Positions 47,580-60,800 of a stretch of DNA of 64,000 bases are shown piece by piece. Within the stretch, counting starts at the first letter, position 1; every line of letters starts with the position of its first letter. Below the pieces are notes generated by a model. It did no database searches and was not told the origin of the DNA. It saw nothing but the letters and a program-made list of their open reading frames with translations. Origin of the DNA: Dioscorea cayenensis subsp. rotundata (lineage: Eukaryota > Streptophyta > Magnoliopsida > Dioscoreales > Dioscoreaceae); contig NC_052479.1 of assembly GCF_009730915.1 (NCBI RefSeq), positions 868,001-932,000 of the forward strand. Direction: 5' to 3'. The position numbers and the translations under genes were made by a program.

Positions 47580-50126
47580 ATGAGCTTTCCTTTTTGGCAA
47601 GCGGAAATCCCCCGCAGGTTTCTATTCAGTTTTGTTGGAATTTTGATGTCTTTTTCGCTATTTTTTTTGGTCCGGAATTGAGTTTTGTTGTTTATGGATT
47701 CATGATTTTGGTTTTTTTGAATGGTTTTAGTGATTATTCTATTGCTTACTTGATAAATATTTTGATTTTGGACTGAGAATTCATTGGTTCATGAGTTGGA
47801 TAGCTACTGGTCTTGCTATTGATTTTTCCAATGATTAGGGTTTCTTAATTTGTGGTTTATTGGATGCTGTAGAGGTTTGATTCCTGTGTATTTTATTAGA
47901 AAAGATCGGATTTTGGTGAGAATTCATTGGTTGATGAATTACAGAGGTCCATTGTCTATGGTTTCATGCTCTTTTTTTTTTCTTTGTTTCTTTGAATGTT
48001 TAAGTTTAGGTGAAAATTTTGATTTTTCTTGAAAGAATTCATTGATTCATCATTGCAGATTAATAAGGAAATTCAATTCTTAGGATTAGCTGATTTTGTG
48101 TATGTTTTAGAGGTTCGAGTCTTGTGTACCTGATTAAAAAGAAGGATTTTGGTTTGAGGATTGATTGGCTGATGAATAGCAAAGCTACTTCCAGACCATA
48201 AGCTCCTGACAGGACACAGATTTTTCTTCTATTGATCTTCAGTTCTCACTTCTCAGTGTTTCATTATCAACTTTACCGCGTGTTTACTTTTTTTTTCTGG
48301 TATAGCTGTGGGTGTGAGAATTAATTGGATTATGGATTGTAGAGCTATTGCGGGAGAATAAGCGAATGTTGGATCGATCAATAAGGGATATAGAGAGGGA
48401 GAGGCAGGGTCTTCAAACACAGGAGAAGAAGCTCATTGCGGAGATTAAGAAAACAGCCAAGCAAGGCCAAATGGTATGCCCTTTTACCGTACTCTTGTTG
48501 TGTTGTTTTGAGGAATATTGTTATCTTGACTTTTGCTTGATTTTTTATTGAAAGTTGCTTGTTTTGAGCCATGCTCTTCTCCTTTTTTGATTCAAGGTTG
48601 TGCAAGTTTAGATCATAATTTAAATTTAAATGTTTGAGAAAAGTTTTAAGACTGCAAAAGACAGTGATTTAAATCCAGTGAATGGTGGAACAGAATTTAT
48701 GGTTCTTTGTAGTGTAGGAATTGGTATATGTGATTTACTTTGTTAACTTAAAAGGTATATCATGCTTTCTCTAATTTTGGTCCAGTGATGAATCTCATAT
48801 TTTTCCATTTGTGCATTAATAGAATGCTTTAGATAATTAGTTGTTTCCTTATTTCTCTGATAGAATATAAAGCTTTTGCTTTAAATGAAAAGAACTCCAC
48901 AATGGAAAATTAGTTTATTTGTGCTACTTAGTGATCAGAAATGTTAACTCTACAAATTAATGTAATGTTAACAGAGAGAAAATTACATGTACTCCCTTGA
49001 TTTTTAGATGCTGTATCAACATTGATGACACTCTGTTAGTATCCTTATGAGAGGTGTAGTCAAAAAGCTTCATCCATTTAACTTTTTACGAACACCATTA
49101 TGTTTTATCTCTGGAAAAATTTTATCTGCAAACAGGGAAAAGTTTAATCTTTTTATGTGCTTGTTTATATCAGTTGAGAAACTTACACTTTTATCATGAC
49201 AGGGAGCTGTAAAAGTTATGGCCAAAGACTTGATTCGTACGAGGCATCAGATCACCAAGTTTTATGCTCTCAAATCACAACTGCAAGGTGTATCTCTCCG
49301 AATTCAGGTAACCCTTTTTTTTCCCTTCATCATGTTCTTTAATGTAAAAGGTTTTGGTTAATAGACTAATAGTCAAAATTTTTCATAATTAAACTCGAGC
49401 AAATTTAACCGCGGATGTGAATGAAGTTTGAATTCAGATGATATCTTTTACTGGCAAATACATAAGATCTTCATATGTGCTTATTAAATGATATGGAGAA
49501 ACAAAGAGTCCATAAACATATTGTTTTCGGTTACTTCAACAATGTTACCGTGATGCTTGTTGAGCACCAAACGAATCATACTGATGAAATATGTGAAAAT
49601 CATAGGTTTTTGCTGCATCGATCTTAACTTGTTTTCTGTCTTATCTTTTCTACTTGCAGACACTGAAATCAACTCAAGCAATGGGCGAGGCCATGAAAGG
49701 TGTCACCAAGGCAATGGGACAAATGAACAGGCAGATGAACCTCCCTGCACTGCAGAAGATCATGCAAGAGTTTGAGCGGCAAAACGAAAAGATGGAGATG
49801 GTCAGTGAAGTGATGGGAGATGCCATAGATGACGCATTGGAAGGAGATGAAGAAGAAGAAGAAACTGAAGAACTTGTGAACCAAGTCCTTGATGAAATCG
49901 GGATCGATATTAACTCAGAGGTAATTCTCGACTTTCCACTTGTTCCTCACTCTGTAAAAAACTAAACTGAGATTTCTTGTTTCTGCAGCTCGTTAAGGCG
50001 CCTTCAACTGCAGTGGCGACAGCTGAATCTACTAGCAAGGTTCCTCAAGCAGAAGCAACCGGGACCAGTGACAGTGGAATCGATGATGATTTACAGGCGA
50101 GATTAGACAATCTGAGAAAAATGTAA
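47580..50126 (+). CDS. VPS2: ESCRT-III subunit VPS2/CHMP2-like, with a 1-nt frameshift in exon 1
   Basis: Exons 47580-47617, 48343-48473, 49203-49307, 49660-49920 and 49989-50126, all with GT/AG ends. They encode ELLRENKRMLDRSIRDIERE, then KVMAKDLIRTRHQI, QAMGEAMKGVTKAMGQMNRQ, and the acidic EGDEEEEETEEL. The C-terminus has a MIM1 motif (LQARLDNLRKM) that would bind the VPS4 MIT domain. VPS2 caps ESCRT-III polymers for multivesicular body sorting and membrane scission. Exons total 673 nt, one more than a multiple of three. Exon 1 as given reads MSFPFWQAEIPR, whereas the frame matching exon 2 gives FGKRKSPAE, the usual VPS2 N-terminus. One extra base in CCTTTTT (about 47589-47595) explains this. 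Without it the protein is 223 residues, close to the family's ~225. Confidence 0.9.
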
Positions 50127-50479
50127 AACTTGACAATGAACATATGATTAAAAAACATATTCAAACTCTTTTACTACTTCCCATTGTACTGAAACTAATC
50201 TTTATGGTTTGATAGAATAAAATGATGCTTGTTCTTGTTTTTGTATAATCTATCAAAGCAGCTGTAAATTTCAAAATTCAATTTGAACAAAATTGACAGG
50301 GACTATATATATATATATCATCTTGTTCCTGTTTTTGCATGTACTACAGCATGTTTTCTTTCATTCATTCATGAGCTCATAGATAAAGAACAAGATCTCA
50401 ATCCTCAAAACATAGAACAATAAAGAACTAAAAAACAGAACAAAGGAAAAGAGAGGACAAAAAAATTATGTCAACATGT

Positions 50480-51200
50480 GCCAATCTTTCCTTCATGAAC
50501 TCATGAATCAAGAACAGGATCTTCATTCTCAACACAAACTTTAAGCATCTGAAACATAGAAAAAAGGTCCATGAACTCATAAACAAAGAACAAGGTCACA
50601 ACGCTCGAACATTAAATGCAAAAATAAAAATCAAATCTTTCTATTCCATCAAGAACTCATAAACAAAGAAAAAAAAATCATGAGTTTCAACAGAGAAAAC
50701 ATTAAAGAAGAGAAACAGAAAATTATATCAACAATTTGAAAAATAAAAATCAAATCTTTCTTCCCTCCATGAACTCTGGAGCATCATCATCATCATCATC
50801 AACATAAGAAGAAAAAAAAAATGATATCAACAATTGAAAAATAAAAATCAAATCTTTCTTTCCTTCATGAACTCATAAACAGAGAAAAAGATCATAAGTT
50901 TCAAAAGATCAAACATCAAAGTAGAGAAACAGAAAAATTATATCAACAACTTAAAAAATAAAAATCAAATCTTTCTCCCCTCCATAAACTCATGAATCAT
51001 CATCAACAACAACAACATAAGAAAAAAACATAAAATGATATCATCAATCCAAAAACAAAAATCAAATCTTTCTTGCCTCCATAAACTCATATATCATCAT
51101 CATCAACAACAACAACATAAGAAGAAAAAAATAAAAATGATATCCACAATTGAAAACCAAAAATCAAATCTTTCCTTCCTCCATAAACTCAAGAATCATC
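50480..51200. repeat. Degenerate ~100-bp tandem repeats between VPS2 and the RING gene
   Basis: The phrase AAATCAAATCTTTCT recurs about every 94-119 bp (near 50629, 50746, 50846, 50965, 51059 and 51163), each time followed by CTCCATGAACTCATAAAC-like sequence and ATCATCATC or CAACAACAA runs. It lies in the shared 3' flanks of two convergent genes. No ORF. Confidence 0.8.
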
Positions 51201-51253
51201 ATCCTCATCAATAACAACAAGAACATAACAAAAAACAACAATTAATCTTATCC

Positions 51254-51757
51254 TTAAAAACCTTCTTCTTCTTCTTCTCCTCTCCTATCCAGCCATGGAG
51301 CAGTGACAGTCCGGCACATAGGACAACTATAATGAGATTGAAGCCACAAATCAATACAAGCAACATGAAAACAATGCTTACACTCCGGCAACAATCTCAC
51401 TGCCTCACCGGCCTTGAACTCAGACAAGCAAACAGCGCAAGTGTTGTTATCTCCGTCGCCTTCTTTCCCATACTTTCGAGCTGGAGGTGTAAGCTGAGCT
51501 GATGTTAGGTCGATGCTGCTGGCCGCTTCAACATCGTTTGGCCGGTGAGGAGGGCCGCCACCGGCGTGGCGAGGGCGGCAGAAGGTGATAATGACGCAAT
51601 GGTAGACGGCGAGGACGACGGCGGCCGACATCACGCCGAAGAGAGCTACGAAGATTGGGGAAAGGAAGCCGGTGGAGTGGCCCATCTCCATTGGAGAGAT
51701 CAACCATGCTCTCTCTGTTTTTCCTCTATTTCTTTTTTTTCTTAATAACCCCTTCAA
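51254..51757 (-). CDS. ATL-type RING-H2 E3 ubiquitin ligase
   Basis: An intronless ORF of 167 residues. One transmembrane segment lies at about residues 31-58 ([20 protein letters not shown] and on). The RING-H2 finger at residues 107-148 has ligands C107, C110, C126, H128, H131, C134, C145 and C148, and the W-x2-S-x3-CPMC ending typical of ATL proteins. The order TM, linker, RING-H2 defines the family; members are membrane-anchored E3 ligases in stress and hormone responses. The first ATG gives [10 protein letters not shown]; a later one at residue 23 (MEMGHSTGF), directly before the membrane segment, is also plausible. The gene is convergent with VPS2. The substrate is unknown. Confidence 0.9.
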   Translation of the reverse strand: MKGLLRKKRNRGKTERAWLISPMEMGHSTGFLSPIFVALFGVMSAAVVLAVYHCVIITFCRPRHAGGGPPHRPNDVEAASSIDLTSAQLTPPARKYGKEGDGDNNTCAVCLSEFKAGEAVRLLPECKHCFHVACIDLWLQSHYSCPMCRTVTAPWLDRRGEEEEEGF

Positions 51758-51775
51758 AAATTTGAAATTCCGTAC

Positions 51776-51821
<46 letters not shown>

Positions 51822-51976
51822 TATAAATATTTGAAAGAATAAAAATTTCAAACATATATATTTACTATTTAGTTCATGTTATTATATATATATATATAAT
51901 ATTTATTTATTTTTAAATATATATGTGTATATTGAAAGAGGGATTTTTTGAAATGTGAAATTGAGATGCCATGTTG

Positions 51977-52011
<35 letters not shown>

Positions 52012-53164
52012 AAAAAAACCCTTGTGATTCTTTGTTGAGATTTTTTTTAAGTACTTCATCCGTTTCATATTAAAAGTCATATTTAGAAATTTTTTTTTCA
52101 AATTATTTATTATTTTTATAAGTTCTATAAGTATTAAATATATTATTTCTAATTTTACCTTTTTTTAAAAAAAAAAGCTGTGCAAAAATATTTTTTTCAT
52201 AATTTTTTATTAAATTTTAAGATTTTTAATGACTGAATATTTACTATACAAAGCTCAGATGTAACAATTAACATGAAATGGAGGGAATATATGTATTTTA
52301 GTTGAGTGAATTTTAGGGGGGTATGTGAAAAAAAGGTCTGGCTTTGGGTTTATGTCTTAGTTGGTATCTATGAGGGATTTGGTTTTATCCGGCCGGCTGT
52401 TATTATCTTTTTTTTTCATATATAAATATTTTTATTTTAATGTTTGTGTTCTTGTAATTGTCTTTCGTTAATGAATATAATGTTCTTTTCTTTAAAAAAA
52501 AATTAATCTTTTTGTCTCTGCGTTGCAGCTTGCAAGCTTTATTTTAAATAATCACTTATCTAATTTCCTTTATTTCCTTTTAAGATAAATAATTTGCTGT
52601 TTAAAAGCTTTTCTCCAGCTTGCAGCACCTTGGCATTGACCAACATGGACCTTATTTAAAGATATTTTATTAAAAAATATATTTAATAGTTTGATCCATT
52701 TAAATTTAAATTTACCTAACTAAAGCTTTATATATATATATATATTTAAAAAAAAATTGTTGGGATATACATCTTGTTTCAATTTTTTTTTCTAGTCAAA
52801 TTAATGCTGGCCAAGGAATATATGATATTATTTTCTTGTTTTACAGCTTCTTGGAGGCAATTTTCGCTTCATTTCCTTTGTTTATTAATTAATTAATTTT
52901 TTATTTAAAACAATTTTTATCCTACCTTAAACATCACTTAAAAAAGCACACGGTGAAAAACAAAAAACACAAAAAAGAAAAGAAAATGAAGTTATTATAG
53001 ACTCCCAAATATAAAATAGACCACTGTAAAAAGAGTCACAATTTACTAAAAAAACCCAACCACATAGAAAATAAAAAAAAAAGTCTACTAAAATAGTTAT
53101 ATGCCAGAAAGACTAAAAACATGAACAAAAACCAACCAAAATAAACCTTCACATCTTTGCCAAC
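51758..53164. other. AT-rich intergenic region with AT microsatellites
   Basis: Long (AT)n tracts lie at about 51781-51820 and 51980-52007. The 52.9-53.16 kb part is likely 3' UTR of HSC70. No other gene was recognised. Confidence 0.7.
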
Positions 53165-55889
53165 TTAATCAACTTCCTCAATCTTTGGCCCAGCACCAGA
53201 ACCAGAACCAGAACCAGCAGCAGCAGCAGCAGAAGGCATGTCTTCATCCACGCCTCCGGCACCACCCATTCCAGCACCTTCACCCTGATACATCTTAGCA
53301 ATGATTGGATTGCAAATGTTCTCCAACTCCTTCATTTTGTCCTCAAACTCCTCTGCCTCTCCCAGCTGGTTGCCATCCAACCATTGAATTGCTTCATCAA
53401 TGGCATCCTCAATCTTCTTCTTGTCTGCAGGGGCAAGCTTTGATGCAATCTTCTCATCCTTAATTGTGTTCCTCATGTTGTAAGCATAGTTCTCTAATGA
53501 GTTCTTTGCTTCAACTTTCTTTTTGTGTTCTTCATCCTCAGACTTGTACTTCTCTGCCTCTTGCACCATCTTTTCGATTTCCTCTTTGCTTAGTCTTCCC
53601 TTGTCATTGGTGATGGTGATCTTGTTCTTCTGTCCAGTGGTTTTGTCTTCTGCAGAGACGTTGAGGATGCCGTTGGCATCGATGTCAAAGCAGACGGTGA
53701 TCTGAGGAACTCCTCTGGGAGCTGGAGGGATGCCGGAAAGCTCGAATTTGCCGAGAAGATTGTTGTCTCTGGTCCTGGTTCTTTCTCCTTCATAGACCTG
53801 GATCAAAACACCAGGCTGGTTATCTGAGTAGGTGGAGAATACCTGTTCTTTCTTTGTGGGGATGGTTGTGTTCCTTGGAATCAAAACAGTCATCACACCA
53901 CCAGCAGTTTCAAGACCAAGAGAAAGAGGTGTGACATCCAACAGTAACAAGTCCTGAACTTTCTCATTGCCTTCACCACTTAAGATTGCAGCTTGAACTG
54001 CAGCACCATAAGCAACAGCTTCATCAGGGTTGATGCTTTTGCAGAGTTCTTTTCCATTGAAGAAATCTTGCAATAGTTGCTGAACTTTGGGAATTCTAGT
54101 TGAGCCACCGACTAACACAACATCATGGACTGAGCTCTTGTCCATCTTTGCGTCTCTTAAACACTTCTCCACTGGTTCCATGCACTTCCTGAATAAATCC
54201 ATGTTGAGTTCTTCAAACCGGGCTCGGGTAATTGTTGTGTAAAAATCAATCCCTTCATAGAGAGAATCAATTTCTATGGTGGTTTGTGCTGTGGAAGAGA
54301 GGGTTCTCTTCGCTCTTTCGCATGCTGTTCTAAGTCTCCTGAGAGCCCTTGGGTTGCCACTGATGTCCTTCTTGTTCTTTCTCTTAAACTCTTGCACAAA
54401 ATGATTCACCATTCTGTTGTCAAAATCTTCTCCGCCAAGGTGAGTGTCACCAGCCGTTGCCTTCACCTCAAAGATACCTTCTTCAATGGTGAGCAAAGAG
54501 ACATCGAATGTACCACCACCAAGATCAAAAATAAGGACATTCTTCTCGCCTGAGCTAGTGGCCTTCTTGTCAAGACCATAAGCAATGGCTGCAGCCGTAG
54601 GCTCATTAATAATTCTCATGACATTTAGGCCAGCTATGACACCAGCATCCTTTGTAGCCTGACGCTGTGAGTCATTAAAGTAGGCAGGGACTGTAACCAC
54701 AGCGTTCTTGATGCTGGTGCCGAGATAAGCCTCAGCAATCTCCTTCATCTTGATGAGGACCATTGATGAAATCTCCTCTGCAGCAAATTGCTTTTCTTCA
54801 CCCTTGTGAAGTACTACAATCATTGGCTTGTCACCAGGGCCAGGAATCACCTTGAATGGCCAGAGCTTCATGTCACTCTGAACAGAGGGATCAGTGTATC
54901 TTCTACCAATCAATCGCTTTGCATCTGAATACCAGAAAACATCAACCATAACAAAATCATTAGTAAATTCTTTCACCTATGTTTCAACAAAGGCTAAATC
55001 TAATTAACATCCGAAAGTACAACATTAGCCGCAACAAAATCAAATGCATTTAGATCATTCCATTGAATGAACAACCAAAAATGATAACCAATGTCGAAGC
55101 AGATGAACAATAACAACAATTACCAGGAATAATATATACATAATTAACAACATTCAAAGACATTTAAGTTGATAAGCATGTTTGAAATTTTCTAGTATCA
55201 GGATAACAAATGTAAATAACATAATTGTCAGTCATCAAATAAAAAAAAATCATCTTTCGCAAATTGGGAGATAGTTCATATGAGAATCCAGATTTACAAA
55301 ATTTCCAATCTTTTATTAAATGAACTTTTTACCTCCTTTATCAATGAGTATATATACCTACGAACTGAATCAATATCTATTTCCACCGATGGGAAAAAAT
55401 TACCACAATAAAAGACCCAATTCAATCCTCATCCATTTGAATATCATTAAATTCCAACAATTTCACATCATTCAAACCAACAATAAAAACCACACTAACA
55501 ACTAAGAAAATAGAACAGCATAAACCCTAAAAAGTCACAATCAAATATAAGAATTAAGACTTAATAAAAAAAGCATCTAAAATAACAAATAGTAAAAATA
55601 ATAAGATCAAGCAATGATACAATCAAGAGCACCACATCAGAGATTAAAAAAAACTCAATTCCAGAGCAGAGGACTCACCGAAGACAGTGTTAGTAGGGTT
55701 CATCGCGACCTGATTCTTCGCAGCATCGCCGATGAGTCGCTCGGTGTCGGTGAAAGCAACATAGGACGGAGTAGTGCGGTTGCCCTGATCATTGGCGATG
55801 ATCTCCACCCGATCATGCTGCCATACGCCGACGCACGAGTACGTCGTCCCGAGATCGATTCCGATCGCCGGACCTTCGCCTTTCGCCAT
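53165..55889 (-). CDS. HSC70: Cytosolic HSC70/HSP70 chaperone
   Basis: Exon 1 55679-55889 and exon 2 53165-54924, joined as TTC G|AT GCA (F-D-A-K), encode 656 residues. ATP-dependent folding chaperone of cytosol and nucleus. HSP70 signatures: IDLGTTYS at residues 11-18, [14 protein letters not shown], and [17 protein letters not shown]. The ATPase domain covers about residues 1-385, then the substrate-binding domain and lid, a [11 protein letters not shown] tail and the terminal EEVD that binds TPR co-chaperones and marks cytosolic members. There is no signal or transit peptide. The 754-bp intron interrupts codon Asp72, the position known for plant and animal HSC70 genes. A perfect heat-shock element and TATA box lie upstream. 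An old duplicate is the pseudogene at 6650-10189. Confidence 0.98.
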
Positions 55890-55992
55890 GGAAATTCAGC
55901 AAACAAATAGATCGGAAACCAAAAGAAATTCAAACGAAAAACCAAACCTTTCGATGAAGTCTCAATGAAATCATTGGAAAACGATGAAGTCC

Positions 55993-56025
55993 ATATATAT
56001 AAGGTTTTGGCTTTCCGGAATCTTC
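55993..56025 (-). promoter_or_regulatory. HSC70 core promoter: perfect heat-shock element and TATA box
   Basis: TTCCGGAATCTTC at 56013-56025 is TTC-nn-GAA-nn-TTC, three perfect alternating HSE units. About 11 bp closer to the gene lies TTATATATAT (55993-56002, minus strand). HSF trimers bind this arrangement, so heat induction is expected. The divergent SEC14-like gene starts transcription near 56.77 kb, so the element could serve both genes. Confidence 0.8.
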
Positions 56026-57357
56026 GAATGGGCGAATGTGGACCGTTGGATTGATTTGATCGGACGGTGATGTGTGACTTCGTTTCCCTCCAGAGGGTTC
56101 CTGCTCTCTCTGGTGCTTTCTAGAATGCACTAGCTAAGCGGTTGCTTTGCTTGCGGTTTCCACGTGGCATCGTCTCATTGGCTGCCCTCTTGGGTTAATA
56201 TAGTTTTGGGCTGGGCCTTTGTGGGCCGGCTTGGGCTTACCTTTTTTTAAACTATATTATTTTTTTAAATATTTTTTTATTTGTCAGAAACTCAATTTCT
56301 CGATCTTTTATGTGAGGATGATAAAAAAATTAAAATTATGATATTACCATTTTTTTTAAAGAAGAATATTATTTTTAATATCAATGTATGTGCGAAAGCT
56401 TTTAATTATAATTAGTGATAATAAAAAAAAATAATCATTTAACTTTAAAATTAAAATTTTAATGGCAGGTTATTATCTATGATAATATTTTTTTCCAAAG
56501 ATAATTTATTAAATATATTTAATTAAGTATTATAATTTAGAGAAAAATATCTGATGGTAGAGCCCTAGCAAGCCCAGGATTTTCAAGCCTAGCCCAACTG
56601 GCCCAAAGCCCGAAACAAGTAACTATAAGCCCATTACAGAAGGTCAGTTGGGTAGGTAGCCAAAATACGCACGTGCGCAGCCCGGGTTTGGACACGTGCG
56701 AATACTACGATTCAATCCTTTTCCTTTGAAAGCGCGGACCTTTCTCGTTCGCACGCGAAATCTTCGAAGCTCTGCTGAGATTCTTCGTACCCTGATTCAT
56801 TTTTTTTCCCGATTCCGTGTTTTTCTCTTGATCCGTGGTCAGTGGACGATGTCGGTATTGTGATCCATCGTCTTTGATAAGGTATTCCGTCGAAACCCTA
56901 GTTCGGGAACCGCTGGATCTTGAATTCTTTGAATTATGGGTTTTTTTTTATTATTTATTGATTTTGGTTAAGAATATTTATATTTTTGTGTGATTTTTAC
57001 GCTTTTTCGTTTTTTTGTTTTTGAGTTCTTGTGGATTTTGAAATGTTCTTGTTGAATTGAATGAAAAATGGAAATGGACGATGTGAATGGGAAACTGGAA
57101 ACAATATCGAAATTTTCTCTCATGCTCGCTAGCGTGGGTGTGATCTTTGAATCAGAATAAAGATGATACCTTTTGATGGATATTTGTAGTTTTAGTAGTA
57201 ATTGGTGAAAATTGATGTTGTGCGAGATAGGTGATGCTGTATTCAAACATGTATGGGAGTTGTGAAAATAGAAGCAATACAAAGATATTCTCCAAGCATA
57301 TGGCTTCTTGAATTTTGTTTTTTGTACAAAGTTTATGATCTATTTAAAATATTAATG

Positions 57358-57685
57358 AATTGCCTCTTGTATTGCTTAAAGAAATACAGAGATCTCTTGA
57401 TCTACAATTATTGATAAGTTCTTTGTTTATATTAATTTGAATTGGCCCTTGTATTGCTTAAAGAAATACAGAGATATCTTGATCTGAAATTACTGATAAA
57501 TTCTTTGTTTATATTAATTTGAATTGCCCCTTATATTGCTTAAAGAAATACAAAAATATCTTGATCTACAATTGCTGATAAATTCTTTTTTTATATTAAT
57601 TTGAATCATCCCTTGTACTGCTTAAAGAAATACAGAGATATCTTGATCTGCAATTGCTGATAAATTCTTTGTTTATGTTTATTTC
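57358..57685. repeat. 82-bp minisatellite, four copies
   Basis: Units start at 57358, 57440, 57522 and 57604, exactly 82 bp apart. Each contains GCTTAAAGAAATAC, ATCTTGATCT and GATAAATTCTTT with few differences. The array fills the 3' end of the 5' UTR intron of the SEC14-like gene, up to its acceptor near 57687. Confidence 0.95.
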
Positions 57686-57839
57686 AGGCTAATTAAACTC
57701 AAGAGAGCATCAAATGGTTTGAGACTTGATATTATGAAAGTCTATATATGATCCAGTGTTAGACTTCTTATCTTCAGCTGGTGGTGCATCTGACATTGGA
57801 GGGTTTTCTTTCTTTGGATTCAAGAGACATACAATAATT

Positions 57840-60800
57840 ATGTCTGGATCAAGTGATAAATTTCAGACTCAGAGCATGGCTCCAAACAAAAGCATGCCTA
57901 CAAAAGGAATCACTGCATCTAGCAGGGGAACCATTTTGCCCAAGGCCTTTAATCACATTGCACCTTTGAAATCATTAAGATTAGGGCAAGGGCCCAGTAG
58001 TGAGGTTGTCTGGTTTTTAATAAAAGTTGCAGCTCTGGAAGGCATTCGAAGGCTCTCTACACCAAGGTTTCCATTTGTATGGAGAGCAGTTCAGGCAGTA
58101 CAATTTCTTTGCTATCCACCACTCAAGTGGATACAGAGATGGGCACCTTTTAAGATATTGGTACATGGTGCACAGGTTTGTCCAAACTCTTTCAGTTCAA
58201 TTCTGCATGGACTTCGTATGGGTTTATGGTGATCTTATTATGCTTTATGTGTCTTCTTAACAATTGGCAATGATAAAAAAAGTTCATAGCAATCTGATGT
58301 CTGGTTAAATAGATTATTTCATTTTTATTAATGCTGTATGAATCTACTGTGTTGTTTCTATGTCATGTCTTTAGAGTTATATTTGTATGCTACCCTTAGA
58401 GAACTATATTTCCCCTCTATATTTGTGTACAACATACCGATTTGAATTTGTGTAAGATTGAGTTCTTTACTGATATGGATACATGAGCCTTAATATAACC
58501 CTAAGCACATTTGACTTCAATTGGTTCAGAGTGGAGCAACAGTTGTCTAATGACTCTCATCAAATGTATCAAAGAGCTAATACTTTACGACAAATTTCAC
58601 CATCCTAGATTTTTTATTCACATCAGAAGGTGTATTCACATGTTGGTGAAAGTGGTTACATGTTTGTAATAGCATTGATTCCATCATGTGCCGGGGGATT
58701 TCATTTCCTTTTTAATGGATGTTGTATGGTATTTTTTTAGAGTGCTTTGTTGGCTTGCCAATAGATTTTAACTATTGATATTCGAGATGTCATGTTAGGA
58801 GCACATCTTGTAGTCATATGAAGTCATATGTTCAGGAACTTATTACCCCTTATGATCTTTACATTATCAACTTATGAAATTATTTTATTTGGCAATTCTA
58901 ATTTGATTGTTGTCCATAATTATGCCTTTACATCCACTATCTGTTAATGGAAAAAATTTGTTCAGTAACCATAATATACTTATTATGATGGTTGGAGTTG
59001 CAACAATCTGTTTTTCCATTTACTTTTATACTTGGTTCTATTTCTTTTCAATTTTTCCTTATTTGGTGCTTGGTGATATTCAATTTTGGCAGAAACTTTG
59101 CCGGCCATTATTGTTTCTTTCTGTTACATCGGCCTTGTCAGAGCTTTCTGAGAGTGATTATAGAACAAACAATGCAGTGGATGACTCGCCAACAGAATCT
59201 GAATCTACTGAGGAACCATCAACTATTGATATTGGGTAGGTAAAGTATGATATTTGAAAATCATCCCATGAGTTGTTCTTAGGCTTTAATTACTGCTGAG
59301 GATGTTGTGTATGTTATAGCCGTAACTGTTTCAAAAATTGACATATTCTTGCATGTGAGACATTGTATAAAAAAAAATTTCACAATATTAGATAATGGTG
59401 GAGTATATATATACCCTTAAAGATTACAAAAACCTCATTTACTATGTTTGACCTCAAATATTCTGCAAGTGAAAAATATATGGATATTCTTTGGTCAGTG
59501 TCCTATCAACTTTTTTACTTCTGGAAATTCTTATCTTCACAGGTTGAATCTGTTATCCATCATAACTATTTTTATGTTTTTCCAAGTAAATTCCATACAG
59601 AATCATTTTTTTTAATATATCTTTTGAAATTGTGGATTCCAGGAACTCTGATGAACCCCTTGAGGACATGACTTCTGAAAATTGGTCAATTCAACTTCGA
59701 GTAGAGTTGGCAAAGGATGGAATCACTTTGCCTGAAAGGTGAATTTCTTTTCATTTGTTATCTATGACTCACCTTATTATGTTTATACTTGAGTGGTAAA
59801 TTTAATTTTATCATATGGATATCATTCTTCTTTATTTATGCCATTTGGTGTTTATTTTGAATTATAATAACCTTTTCTGGAATACATGAGCTAGATGATA
59901 ATTTTATCCAGGATTAATCAGGATGAGCTTCAAAGGTTCTATACTGCAGCAAATGGGTATTTTCCATGTTTACTTGCATCAATCAAGAAGACCATTAGGT
60001 GGAGGGAAACATACAGTTTGCTTTCAACGAAAGAATTGGAACCATGGTCACATTTGGTCTTTTGGCATGGTTTTGATATGATGCATCGACCATGCCTTGT
60101 CATTCGCCTTGGACTTGCATGCTCTAGTTTATTGCCTCAGGATAGACCACGGTTTGCTCAAGCTGTTGGTATGGTTTCCTTCATCTTATCTGCCTTCTTT
60201 TTTCTTGGTCATTTCAACATATCATGTGCCACCAACCAATAAACGCTTAATTGTTTCATTATCTATCACACATCTTTGTCGGTCTTGACATTAGTATATT
60301 AGTGACCACAATTTGCTTTGTTAACTTCATACTTCTATTTTTCCTGCAGTGTCTCAACTTGACCATGGGATTCTTGATCTGGTCAATATAGAAGATCCAC
60401 GAATCACTGTCTTGATGGATTGCGAAGGACTATCACCGCTTAGATTTCCTATGAATATGATGAGATCCTGTTCAACTCTAGTACAAGATCATTTTCCAAA
60501 TCGCCTCGCGACTTTATTTCTTCTACGACTTCCTCCTGTTGTCCGAGTTGTAGCACAAACTTTTATTCAAGTAAATTATCACTTTTATCTCATTCTCTAC
60601 CATAGTTCCTCAGAAATGCAAGTCTAGAACAGAACAAATGATGAGCTTGCTGTTCTTTACTTTTCCAGGTTTTAAAACCACCAACTCGACAGAAACTACG
60701 CATCGAGGGAGAAGGCTACCTGAAAGCTCTTTCCGAGTACCTTCAACAAGCAGTTCCGGCATTTCTTGGTGGAAGCTGCATGTGTCCACATTGCCGAATC

